From assembly GCA_905235495.1 (NCBI GenBank), contig CAJOMK010000071.1:1-7818 (forward strand): a stretch of DNA of 7,818 nucleotides, read 5' to 3'. Shown here piece by piece: positions 1 to 6,814 of this stretch. This DNA is from an uncultured Methanobrevibacter sp. (lineage in GTDB: Archaea; Methanobacteriota; Methanobacteria; Methanobacteriales; Methanobacteriaceae). Positions within the stretch are counted from its first letter, which is position 1. Each line of letters opens with the position of its first letter. Made by a program: the position numbers and the translations under genes. Under the pieces are notes generated by a model, which saw only the letters and a list, made by a program, of their open reading frames with translations, ran no database searches and was not told the origin of the DNA.

Positions 1-401
1 AATCAAGTTTTTTTAGATTTACTATAATATATAGTTTTTATTAATAAAAAGATTTTCTATAAATCTTTTGAATTAGAAAATAAGAATTATTATCAATAAT
101 TGACATAATATTGAAACAATTTAACAACATTGATTCAAAAGAATATTGGAAAAATAAAAATGAAAAAAATGAAGAGAATGAAAAAATGAATAAGTGGAAA
201 ATTGAAAAAGTGAAAAAATTAGAACTAAAAAAAGTGAAAAAGTGATGAAGAAATTAAATCAATTTAATAAAAATAACGATTGATTAAATGAATAGAACTA
301 AAAAAACAATTCAAAATATCAATCGAATAATTAAAATAAATAAAGATATAAGATAATAGAATTTATTAAGTTGATTATATGTATCCATAAGAGGATAATA
401 A
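1..401. other. A-rich region without a gene, downstream of pyrC
   Basis: I see no supportable gene here. The plus strand is dominated by A runs broken by GTG, ATG and GAA triplets (about 150-250). Read on the minus strand this gives many U5-U7 tracts just after the pyrC stop, which would suit archaeal oligo(U)-dependent termination. A weak minus-strand stem (TATCC/GGATA, about 20 nt past the stop) is the only hairpin close to the gene. An 8-bp inverted repeat (CGATTGAT at 277-284, ATCAATCG at 318-325) lies further out, with a long loop. Confidence 0.6.
220..306. repeat. 14-bp direct repeat pair
   Basis: TAGAACTAAAAAAA occurs identically at 220-233 and 293-306, 73 bp apart. In such A-rich DNA it may be no more than local duplication or chance, and no function is suggested. 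Confidence 0.5.
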
Positions 402-1643
402 TTATAAAATTAATTCATTATCTTCCATAACAACTTCACCATTGACTATTGTCATAGTTGCCTTTCCTTGATATGGAAGTCCGTCAAATGGAGAGTATTC
501 TGCTTTTGTATAGAACTTATCAATATCAAAGGTTCCTTCCTGTTTTAAATCCACAACAACCAAATCAGCACCAAATCCTTCTTTAATGAAACCTTTATTG
601 TTTAGTTTGAACCTTTTAGCTGCATTTTCAGAAAATATCTTTGGAATTAATTTTAAATCAATGTTTGATTTGTTTACTTCAGTCAACAATAATGATAAAA
701 CTGTTTCCAAAGATGGGATACCTGGACTTGAATCCCAAACTCCTTTGGTTTTCTCTTCTAAGTTATGAGGTGCATGATCAGTTCCAATGATTGATTTTTC
801 ATTCAAATCAGCGATTGTGACGTTTTTACCTTTTTCTCTTAAAGGAGGATTGGTTTTGATTAATGTTCCAAACTCATTGAATGCAGTATTGTCATATAGC
901 AAATGATGAGGTGTGAACTCAAAACTAACATTATTGGAAATAGCCAAGTTCATTGCATTTTTAGTGCTTAAGTGACAAATATGCAAATCAACACCATATT
1001 TTTTAGAAAGCTCAATTGCTTGTGCAACAGACTCATCCTCAGATTCTGCAGGTCGGCCATAGCTGTATGCAATGGCATCAGTTTCTTCTTCCAAATTTTT
1101 GGTAGACTCCAATACAATTTCCCTTTTTTCACAATGTGTAGTTACGATAGTTTTTTTGCTTAAATTAGAAATGTCACTGAAAATCTTATCCAAGCCTTCA
1201 TCAGTTTCCAAATCCATAAAGACTTTAAATGACATCGGATTCAATTCAAGAATCTTTTCCATTTCATCAGGTGTGGAATATCCTGCATGAAGTCCAAAAT
1301 TAACTAGAGATTTGGATTCTGCAATCTTTTGCTTTTCTTTAAATGCACCATATGTATTGGTTTTTGGAACAGTGTTAGGCATATCCATAACAAATGTGAA
1401 TCCCCCATTTGCTGCAGCCATAGAACCAGTTCTAAAATCTTCCTTATATGTTAATCCAGGATCTCTGAAGTGTATATGAGGATCAATAAGACCAGGCAAT
1501 ACTATTTGCCCTTTAAGATTTATCTCCTTTTCACCTTCGATTATAGATTTTGAAATTTTTGCTATCTTGCCATCTTCAATAGCTAAATACACTTCATCTG
1601 GATAATCCAATAATTTAAGATTTTTTAGAACTAAATCAAACAT
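402..1643 (-). CDS. pyrC: Dihydroorotase (type I, zinc-dependent amidohydrolase)
   Basis: It interconverts N-carbamoyl-L-aspartate and L-dihydroorotate, the third step of de novo pyrimidine synthesis, in the cytoplasm. At 413 residues it has normal family length. Visible amidohydrolase landmarks, in order: the HxH metal motif in DPHIHFRDPG (His56, His58), the MDMPNT segment (about 86-91), Lys140 in SFKVFMD as the expected carbamylated bridging lysine, His170 (VTTHCE), His224 (LHICHLST) and the catalytic Asp289 in GTDHAPH. The N-terminal ~50 residues and the C-terminal VVDLKQEGTFD region form the small composite domain typical of amidohydrolases. The first Met is chosen because the N-terminal strand begins at once; only a weak Shine-Dalgarno-like AGUGGU precedes it. 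It is separated from the upstream mvh operon by a strong terminator and 315 bp, so it is probably its own transcription unit. Hydantoinase or allantoinase is less likely given the dihydroorotase-type DPHIHFRDPG and GTDHAPH motifs. Confidence 0.93.
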   Translation of the reverse strand: MFDLVLKNLKLLDYPDEVYLAIEDGKIAKISKSIIEGEKEINLKGQIVLPGLIDPHIHFRDPGLTYKEDFRTGSMAAANGGFTFVMDMPNTVPKTNTYGAFKEKQKIAESKSLVNFGLHAGYSTPDEMEKILELNPMSFKVFMDLETDEGLDKIFSDISNLSKKTIVTTHCEKREIVLESTKNLEEETDAIAYSYGRPAESEDESVAQAIELSKKYGVDLHICHLSTKNAMNLAISNNVSFEFTPHHLLYDNTAFNEFGTLIKTNPPLREKGKNVTIADLNEKSIIGTDHAPHNLEEKTKGVWDSSPGIPSLETVLSLLLTEVNKSNIDLKLIPKIFSENAAKRFKLNNKGFIKEGFGADLVVVDLKQEGTFDIDKFYTKAEYSPFDGLPYQGKATMTIVNGEVVMEDNELIL

Positions 1644-1860
1644 AAGACCACTTCAAATAATGCAATAATTTTAAAATTAAAATAATTTCCTATGATTATA
1701 AAAAATTTTTTTTAAAATAATATTAAGTTATAACTAATTTAATATTTAATTTAATGTTTAATAAATTTGATTAAAATAGCAAATAGAAATATTTTAAAAA
1801 ATAACAAAGAATATGAAAATTAGTAGATTTATAAAAATAGTTTAAAAAATTGATTGATAA
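1644..1860. other. AT-rich spacer between the mvh terminator and pyrC
   Basis: No gene is visible. The stretch is almost entirely A and T, with repeated TTTAAT words around 1736-1772. It contains the probable pyrC promoter (listed separately) and the U-rich end of the mvh terminator. Confidence 0.6.
1695..1702 (-). promoter_or_regulatory. Candidate TATA box for pyrC
   Basis: The minus strand reads TTTATAAT inside a longer T/A tract. With the usual archaeal spacing of about 25 nt, transcription would start near 1670-1675, giving a leader of roughly 30 nt. In DNA this AT-rich, TATA-like words are common, so position is the main support. Confidence 0.35.
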
Positions 1861-1913
1861 AAAAATTAAAATAAATAAAAAAAGGCACTTAACCTCCTAT
1901 TGTTAAGTGCCTT
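1861..1913 (-). terminator. Hairpin plus U-tract terminator of the mvh operon
   Basis: A perfect 12-bp stem (arms 1882-1893 and 1902-1913, GTTAAGTGCCTT and its complement) encloses an 8-nt loop. On the minus strand it is followed directly by UUUUU, then AUUUAUUUUAAUUUUU. The hairpin starts 45 nt after the mvhB stop codon. This is the layout of a bacterial-type intrinsic terminator, while archaeal termination usually needs only the U tract. The orientation fits only the minus-strand operon, since the plus-strand side of the stem has no T run. Confidence 0.9.
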
Positions 1914-1916
1914 ATA

Positions 1917-1928
1917 CCTGAATTCAGG
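1917..1928. repeat. 12-bp perfect palindrome in the mvhB 3' untranslated region
   Basis: CCTGAATTCAGG is its own reverse complement. It lies 3 bp outside the terminator stem, between the stem and the mvhB stop. As RNA it could form only a small tight hairpin. As DNA it could bind a dimeric protein or be coincidental. Confidence 0.6.
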
Positions 1929-1958
1929 ATTGATTTATGTTTTGTGTTTAGAACCTAC

Positions 1959-3194
1959 CTATTTTAAGGTAAGGGATTCAGGAGTACATTTTGCGAGACA
2001 TTGTTCACAGAGAGTACAGAATCCAGCAATAGGTAAGTTAACTTTGTATGCTTTGTGTAACATATCATATGGACATGCGTCAATACATTCTCCACATTCG
2101 TCACATTTGGATGGGTTGAAGATGATTCTATCTCTAGATACTACTTCACCATCAATTTCTTTGTCTACGTAGTCTAAGGTCAATGCATCGTTAGGACATA
2201 CGTTAGCACATGCACCACATCTTACACACATGGTGAAAGATTGTTCGCCCATATCTTTTTGACGGGATGGTACTTCCATTCCTCTTTTGGTTACTACTTT
2301 TATAGCTTCAGTAGGACATTTTAAAGCACAACCACCATCAAAGAGACATTTTTCTTCGTCCCAACAAATTCCTTCAGTAGAAGCACCGAATTTAGATGCA
2401 CCAAATTCTACATCTAAGTCAATAGCATCTACTGGACATACATTTACACAGAGACCACATGCAGCACATGCTTCTGGAAGATCTACAGTCAAGTCAGATT
2501 TAGGAGTGATGAAGCTTCCAGGACAAATGTCAACACAGGAATTACAACCGATACATGCTTCAGCATCTAAAGTGAATGATTTCATATTTTTAGTACGTTT
2601 AGCAGGGTTTGCATTTTCTGCGATGAAAATTGCATTCCATGGACAGGATTGTGAACATACTCCACATTGGATACATTTGTCTTCATCTACTTCGATAGGT
2701 TCTCCATAAGCAGATAAGGTGATTGCATCAACAGGACATTCAGCTAGACATACGCCACATCCTTTACAATCATCAATGTATACACGGCCTTCTGGTTCAA
2801 TAACTCTGCTTGCAGGTTCTTTTACTCCAGGAACTCCGATTACGTCTACAGGACAAATGTCAACACATTTTTGACACATCACACAGAATCCTTTAAGGAG
2901 TTGAGAATCTTCTGCATCTAATTTGAGAGTTTTGGAAGGACATGCATCTACACAATCTCCACATTCATCACATTTGGTTTTGTTAAAGATTAATCTAACT
3001 TGAGTGTTTCCTTCTTCATCAATAGCTATGTCTTCTACTTGTAAAGCACCGTTAGGACAAGCTTCTGCACATTTAGGTTCTTCGTTACAAGTATCACAGT
3101 AAACGATGTGATCGCCTACTTCAATAGCTGCTGTAGGACAAACGCCTTCACATGCTCCACATTTAATACAGCTATTTTCATTGAATACTATCAT
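1959..3194 (-). CDS. mvhB: Polyferredoxin MvhB, 12 [4Fe-4S] motifs
   Basis: A 411-residue cytoplasmic electron carrier that travels with the Mvh hydrogenase; it probably accepts or stores low-potential electrons, but its exact partner is not settled. Twelve cysteine motifs are visible, starting near Cys9, 33, 75, 104, 143, 174, 214, 243, 283, 323, 364 and 393: six tandem 2[4Fe-4S] ferredoxin-like modules. Ten are canonical CxxCxxCxxxCP; the last ends in CT rather than CP. Motif 2 (CDTCNEEPKCAEACP) and motif 9 (CLFDGGCALKCP, with an extra Cys277 upstream) are spaced differently. Residues 69-115 and 356-404 resemble each other closely, which indicates internal duplication. There is no signal peptide or membrane segment. 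A GGAGTG Shine-Dalgarno site (3200-3205), 5 nt before ATG, fixes the start. The gene begins 15 nt after mvhA and is followed by the operon terminator. The stop is TAG. Confidence 0.95.
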   Translation of the reverse strand: MIVFNENSCIKCGACEGVCPTAAIEVGDHIVYCDTCNEEPKCAEACPNGALQVEDIAIDEEGNTQVRLIFNKTKCDECGDCVDACPSKTLKLDAEDSQLLKGFCVMCQKCVDICPVDVIGVPGVKEPASRVIEPEGRVYIDDCKGCGVCLAECPVDAITLSAYGEPIEVDEDKCIQCGVCSQSCPWNAIFIAENANPAKRTKNMKSFTLDAEACIGCNSCVDICPGSFITPKSDLTVDLPEACAACGLCVNVCPVDAIDLDVEFGASKFGASTEGICWDEEKCLFDGGCALKCPTEAIKVVTKRGMEVPSRQKDMGEQSFTMCVRCGACANVCPNDALTLDYVDKEIDGEVVSRDRIIFNPSKCDECGECIDACPYDMLHKAYKVNLPIAGFCTLCEQCLAKCTPESLTLK

Positions 3195-3209
3195 TTTAAC
3201 ACTCCAAAG

Positions 3210-4637
3210 TTAGATTTTTTGAATCATATTTCCTTCACTGTCATATACTTCTACAGTAGCTAATCTCATTTGGCTATCCATAGTGTGGGTAGCACAAGAT
3301 AAACATGGGTCGTGAGCTCTGATAACCATTTCCATTAAGTTGAAGATGGAGTCATCTACTTCTACACCAGGTTTGATGTAGTCTTTAGCTACTTGTTGAA
3401 TACCCATTTCCATTGCAGGGTTGTTTTGGATAGTTGCTACAATGATGTTTGCTTGGGTGATTAAACCTTCATCATCAGTTGCGTAGTGGTGGATTAAAGT
3501 ACCACGAGCAGCTTCTACAATACCTGCACCTTCACCAGCAGTTCTTTCTAATGCTTCTGGGAATTTGTCACCGGATAAGTCACCTTCTAATGCATCAACA
3601 GCCATTTCAGCAGCAGCTAATAATTCGATTAATCTTGCCCAGTGGAATAATAATGGGTATTGTGCGTAACCGAATTTGTCTCTGAAGTCTTCTAAAGCAG
3701 CTTGTGCTAAAGGAGCTGCATCAGGCATTTTGTCACAAACGTTAATACGTGATAATGGTGCTACTCTGTAAATACCTTCTGGGTATCCTAATTCTTTAAT
3801 GTAAGGGAATTTTAACCAGGAGTAAGGTTTTACGTGTTCAGCAACAATATCTTTGTATTCAAGGTTGTTATATTCAGTGTAAATAGAACCGTCTTTGTCT
3901 TTTATTCTGACTTTACCGTTGTATACATCCCAGTCACCATCTTTGGTTACGAGACCGCAGTGACGGGTGTCACCGAAGTATCCTAAGGTTTTGACTAAGT
4001 CAATTTTTTCTTCTAAGATAGGTACTGCTAATTCAATGGTTGCTTGTGCTAATTCTACGTTTTCTTTAGCTTTTACTAATAAGTCAGATTGAGTTTCTTC
4101 ATCTAATTCAGTAGAAATACCACCAGGAGTAGAGGAAGTTGGGTGAATTGGACGACCACCAGTTGCGGATACAATATCTAAACCGTTTCTTCTGATTTTA
4201 ATAGCTTGTAAAGCAACTTCAGGCATATCTTGGATAATTTGGAAAACGTTTCTTGTTTTTCTGGTTCCGTTAGGAACTACTAAATCTGGTGCTGCTAAGA
4301 AGTAGAAGTGGAGAGCGTGAGAGTGCATGTAAGATCCCCAGTTCATTAATTCTCTCATTTTGTAAGCAGCAGGTAAGATTTCGTCATCGTCAAATCCATA
4401 GATTTGGTCAACAGCTTTAGCAGCTGCTAAGTGGTGTTGTACATCACAAATACCACAGATTCTTGGTACAATACGAGGTACTTCCTCAGCTGGACGTCCT
4501 TGTAAGAATTTTTCGAATCCTCTAAATTCCATAACATGTAATCTAGTGTCTTCTACATTTCCTGCTTCGTCAAGGTGTACAGTAATTTTTGCGTGACCTT
4601 CAATACGAGTTACAGGTTCCATAGTAAGTTTTACCAT
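3210..4637 (-). CDS. mvhA: F420-non-reducing hydrogenase large subunit MvhA ([NiFe] catalytic subunit)
   Basis: It carries the Ni-Fe(CN)2CO centre where H2 is split. It is the catalytic subunit of the cytoplasmic MvhADG hydrogenase, a group 3c enzyme. At 475 residues it is full length. The N terminus has the TRIEGHAKI motif. The first nickel-binding pair lies in RICGIC (Cys61, Cys64) and the second in DPCLSCATH (Cys445, Cys448, His451). All four ligands are cysteine, with no selenocysteine. About 24 residues follow His451; in this family a maturation protease removes such a tail after nickel insertion, so the mature protein should end at His451. A GGAGG site at 4646-4650, inside the last codons of mvhG and 8 nt before the ATG, sets the start. 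Only 1 nt separates the mvhG stop from the mvhA start, which suggests coupled translation. FrhA or VhuA-type relatives are less likely given the D-G-A-B order. Confidence 0.97.
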   Translation of the reverse strand: MVKLTMEPVTRIEGHAKITVHLDEAGNVEDTRLHVMEFRGFEKFLQGRPAEEVPRIVPRICGICDVQHHLAAAKAVDQIYGFDDDEILPAAYKMRELMNWGSYMHSHALHFYFLAAPDLVVPNGTRKTRNVFQIIQDMPEVALQAIKIRRNGLDIVSATGGRPIHPTSSTPGGISTELDEETQSDLLVKAKENVELAQATIELAVPILEEKIDLVKTLGYFGDTRHCGLVTKDGDWDVYNGKVRIKDKDGSIYTEYNNLEYKDIVAEHVKPYSWLKFPYIKELGYPEGIYRVAPLSRINVCDKMPDAAPLAQAALEDFRDKFGYAQYPLLFHWARLIELLAAAEMAVDALEGDLSGDKFPEALERTAGEGAGIVEAARGTLIHHYATDDEGLITQANIIVATIQNNPAMEMGIQQVAKDYIKPGVEVDDSIFNLMEMVIRAHDPCLSCATHTMDSQMRLATVEVYDSEGNMIQKI

Positions 4638-4638
4638 A

Positions 4639-5565
<927 letters not shown>

Positions 5566-5585
5566 AAATAATCCTCCAGTTAAAT

Positions 5586-6011
5586 CTATCCTTCAGCATC
5601 TAATTGTGCTTTTAATGGGGAAGGTCCTAAATCTTTAATTCTGTTTACCATCATTTTTACAGAACTAGCGAATTTTTCTCCTTCAGAAGCAGAAATCCAG
5701 TCGTGGTAGACTCTTTCTCTTCCGATTCCCATATCTTCGACTAATTTATAAACTAATCTCATTCTTCTGTCAAGTTTATAGTTACCTGCATCGTAGTGGC
5801 AGTCACCCATGTGGCATCCTGCTACGAATACACCATCAGCACCGTCTCTGAATGCTTTCAAAATAAACTGAGGGTCAATTCTTCCAGAACACATTACTCT
5901 TATAACACGAATGTTAGGTGGGTATTGCATTCTTGCAGTACCTGCAGTATCTGCTCCACCATAGGAACACCAGTTACAACAAAACATTACAATTTTTACA
6001 TCATCAGACAT
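5586..6011 (-). CDS. mvhD: MvhD, [2Fe-2S] subunit linking the hydrogenase to HdrABC
   Basis: A 141-residue protein with a [2Fe-2S] cluster. It carries electrons from MvhAG to the flavoprotein HdrA in the electron-bifurcating MvhADG-HdrABC complex. Candidate cluster cysteines are Cys11, Cys12 and Cys15 (FCCNWCSYGGAD), Cys41 (VMCSGR), Cys66 and Cys71 (VAGCHMGDCHY); this FCCNWC...MCSGR...GCHxGDCHY pattern is characteristic of the MvhD/HdrD-associated family. It is the first gene of the operon. The start is supported by an exact AGGAGG (6021-6026) 9 nt upstream. The start codon lies in one arm of a possible 6-bp hairpin whose loop holds most of that site, and a very long structured leader precedes it (both listed separately). 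No hdr genes are in this window. The stop is TAG. Confidence 0.95.
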   Translation of the reverse strand: MSDDVKIVMFCCNWCSYGGADTAGTARMQYPPNIRVIRVMCSGRIDPQFILKAFRDGADGVFVAGCHMGDCHYDAGNYKLDRRMRLVYKLVEDMGIGRERVYHDWISASEGEKFASSVKMMVNRIKDLGPSPLKAQLDAEG

Positions 6012-6030
6012 AGAGTTTATCCTCCTCTAT
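6010..6030 (-). promoter_or_regulatory. Ribosome-binding hairpin over the mvhD start codon
   Basis: The minus strand reads ATAGAG, a 9-nt loop GAGGATAAA, then CTCTAT, with the final AT being the first two bases of the ATG. The 6-bp stem would pair the start codon and part of AGGAGG, leaving GAGG in the loop. Stability is modest, so it could act as a switch or simply be melted by the ribosome. Confidence 0.5.
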
Positions 6031-6112
6031 TAAAATATTTAGTTTATAGTCCTAAATTAAAATCTTATCTTTCAATTAAAGACTCTATCCAACTATTTCA
6101 ATCCAATAAGCA

Positions 6113-6150
6113 TTAAATCGCATTATCAAATCAAAACTAATACGATTTAA
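6113..6150 (-). repeat. Hairpin A, loop motif UUUUGAUUUGA
   Basis: Arms 6113-6125 and 6138-6150 pair as 8 + 4 bp around one G-U (C-A on the plus strand). The 12-nt loop, 6126-6137, reads GUUUUGAUUUGA on the minus strand. It is the copy nearest mvhD, and its last loop base differs from the other three. Confidence 0.7.
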
Positions 6151-6184
6151 AGATTTAATATCGATTGAAAAAATATTAAACTTT
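6149..6184 (-). repeat. Hairpin E, possible degenerate loop copy
   Basis: AAAG plus TTTAATAT pairs with ATATTAAA plus CTTT, giving 12 bp with a single bulged base at 6153. The loop reads UUUUUCAAUCG on the minus strand and is only loosely like the conserved loop. Its base overlaps hairpin A by 2 nt, so the outermost pairs of the two cannot form together. Confidence 0.5.
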
Positions 6185-6198
6185 ATTAAAATTGAAAT

Positions 6199-6234
6199 AA
6201 TTGAGATACTCAACCTAAATAGTTTTCACTATTT
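6199..6234 (-). repeat. Two adjacent small hairpins (F with GAAA tetraloop, G)
   Basis: F: AAATAGT (6228-6234) and ACTATTT (6217-6223) close a GAAA loop, a stable GNRA tetraloop on the minus strand. G: GGUUGAG and CUCAAUU close a UAU loop using two G-U pairs. One nucleotide separates them. Neither carries the UUUGAUUUGR loop. Confidence 0.55.
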
Positions 6235-6236
6235 TT

Positions 6237-6273
6237 AATCTATAAAGATCCAAATCAAAAATCTTAATAGATT
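6237..6273 (-). repeat. Hairpin B, loop motif UUUUGAUUUGG
   Basis: Arms 6237-6249 and 6261-6273 give AATCTAT and AAGAT paired blocks (12 bp) around one U-U mismatch. The loop 6250-6260 reads UUUUGAUUUGG on the minus strand. Confidence 0.75.
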
Positions 6274-6276
6274 ACT

Positions 6277-6304
6277 TTCTTGAATCCAAATCAAAATTCA
6301 AGAA
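6277..6304 (-). repeat. Hairpin C, loop motif UUUGAUUUGG
   Basis: TTCTTGAAT (6277-6285) and ATTCAAGAA (6296-6304) form a perfect 9-bp stem around the 10-nt loop UUUGAUUUGG. On the plus strand the stem is followed after 5 nt by a T10 run (6310-6319), which would look like a terminator for a plus-strand transcript. Confidence 0.8.
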
Positions 6305-6320
6305 TTCCGTTTTTTTTTTA

Positions 6321-6354
6321 AACTTTAAAAACCAAATCAAAAATTTTTAAAGTT
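6321..6354 (-). repeat. Hairpin D, loop motif UUUUUGAUUUGG
   Basis: AACTTTAAAAA (6321-6331) and TTTTTAAAGTT (6344-6354) form a perfect 11-bp stem around the 12-nt loop UUUUUGAUUUGG. It is the first copy in the transcript. An A-rich 16-nt linker follows it. Confidence 0.8.
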
Positions 6355-6399
6355 AATAGATTTCAATCTAATTTCTTTTTTAAAAAAGTTTTTCAAATC

Positions 6400-6408
6400 T
6401 ATATTAAA
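6400..6408 (-). promoter_or_regulatory. Candidate proximal TATA box for mvhDGAB
   Basis: The minus strand reads TTTAATATA, close to the archaeal TTTAWATA consensus. The predicted start near 6375-6382 would place the whole hairpin array inside the leader, just downstream of the transcription start. A 16-bp palindrome (6414-6429) lies 5 bp upstream, where archaeal regulators often bind. Confidence 0.35.
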
Positions 6409-6413
6409 GTATG

Positions 6414-6429
6414 TTAAGGCATACCTTAA
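6414..6429. promoter_or_regulatory. 16-bp palindrome, possible operator
   Basis: TTAAGGCATACCTTAA has perfect 6-bp arms around CATA. A second, overlapping inverted repeat, GTATG (6409-6413) and CATAC (6420-6424), interlocks with it. It lies directly upstream of the proximal TATA candidate and downstream of the distal one. The form is like operators of dimeric metal-dependent DtxR-type repressors, but that assignment is only a guess. Confidence 0.45.
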
Positions 6430-6441
6430 TCTCAAATCATC

Positions 6442-6479
6442 GTACGTTAATGAGCTAGCTCAGCTTAACATTAATGTAC
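6442..6479. promoter_or_regulatory. Nested inverted repeat in the mvh promoter zone
   Basis: Outer arms GTACGTTAATG (6442-6452) and CATTAATGTAC (6469-6479) match at 10 of 11 positions. A perfect 10-bp palindrome GAGCTAGCTC (6452-6461) and a further AGCT (6462-6465) lie inside. The G+C content is higher than the surroundings. It sits where transcription from the distal TATA candidate would begin, so a DNA operator is as likely as an RNA structure. Confidence 0.45.
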
Positions 6480-6489
6480 TGATTATATA

Positions 6490-6512
6490 TTATATATAAG
6501 ATTAAATATAAA
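6490..6512 (-). promoter_or_regulatory. Candidate distal promoter of mvhDGAB
   Basis: Two TATA-like boxes lie in tandem on the minus strand: TTTATATT (6512-6505) and TTATATAT (6499-6492). Starts would fall near 6465-6485, giving a leader of about 460 nt. The sequence is nearly symmetric, so it could also serve the plus strand. Confidence 0.35.
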
Positions 6513-6539
6513 GGTTACTTGGAAACTAAAGACAAAAGA

Positions 6540-6547
6540 TTTAAATA
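6540..6547 (+). promoter_or_regulatory. TATA box on the plus strand (weak call)
   Basis: TTTAAATA matches the archaeal consensus exactly and follows the purine-rich ACAAAAGA, which would suit a BRE. A start near 6570 would transcribe the decayed open segments beginning at 6678. No intact gene supports it. Confidence 0.25.
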
Positions 6548-6593
6548 CTATAATACTTTTTCTTAAAAATATATTACAAAACCTAAAATTTAA

Positions 6594-6621
6594 TTTCAAT
6601 TTATACGAAATATAATTGAAA
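6594..6621. repeat. Inverted repeat between the mvh promoter and the decayed segment
   Basis: TTTCAATT (6594-6601) and AATTGAAA (6614-6621) pair over 8 bp. After one bulged T, three further pairs (ATA/TAT) close a CGAAA loop (6606-6610). No U tract follows on either strand, so it is not an obvious terminator. Confidence 0.4.
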
Positions 6622-6814
6622 AATAAGGAAAAATAAGAATATATTTCATTAAAAAAATACATATTTTCAGAACAATTATGAAAAGAATCCCAAGCGTGTT
6701 TAAAAAGGACACTCTTTCCCTGCCCAAGTTCAATTATCGAATCCGGTTATGGAAACAGATATGCTGTTCCAATTCTTCCCTTTCAACAGACCTTAAAGAC
6801 ACTAAAAAAAAGGG

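Larger units (their letters stand above)
6012..6400 (-). promoter_or_regulatory. Long structured 5' leader of the mvh operon
   Basis: About 390 nt before mvhD contain no gene-like reading frame but an unusual density of inverted repeats. In transcript order the hairpins are: D 6354-6321 (11 bp, perfect), C 6304-6277 (9 bp, perfect), B 6273-6237 (12 bp plus one U-U mismatch), F 6234-6217 (7 bp with a GAAA tetraloop), G 6215-6199 (5 bp plus two G-U), E 6184-6149 (12 bp with one bulge) and A 6150-6113 (12 bp plus one G-U). C, B, F and G are separated by only 1-3 nt. Three details favour the minus-strand RNA: the G-U pairs in A and G become C-A mismatches on the other strand, and the F loop is a GNRA tetraloop only on minus. 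A smaller ATTTAG/CTAAAT stem lies at 6057-6037. I infer a regulatory or stabilising RNA element; the family is not recognised. Confidence 0.7.

Noticed and set aside
1900..2172. 90-codon plus-strand open frame opposite the end of mvhB
   Set aside because: It begins inside the terminator hairpin loop and runs antisense to mvhB, with no ribosome-binding site.
2287..2709. 140-codon plus-strand open frame opposite mvhB
   Set aside because: It lies wholly antisense to the well-supported MvhB. It is open because the reverse complement of cysteine- and proline-rich codons makes few stops.
3210..3300. Selenocysteine in the MvhA C-terminal motif
   Set aside because: The DPCLSCATH motif is encoded with ordinary cysteine codons and there is no in-frame TGA.
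6012..6500. tRNA or known riboswitch in the mvh leader
   Set aside because: No cloverleaf, no T-arm sequence and no recognisable riboswitch core. The structure is a series of simple hairpins in very A/T-rich RNA.
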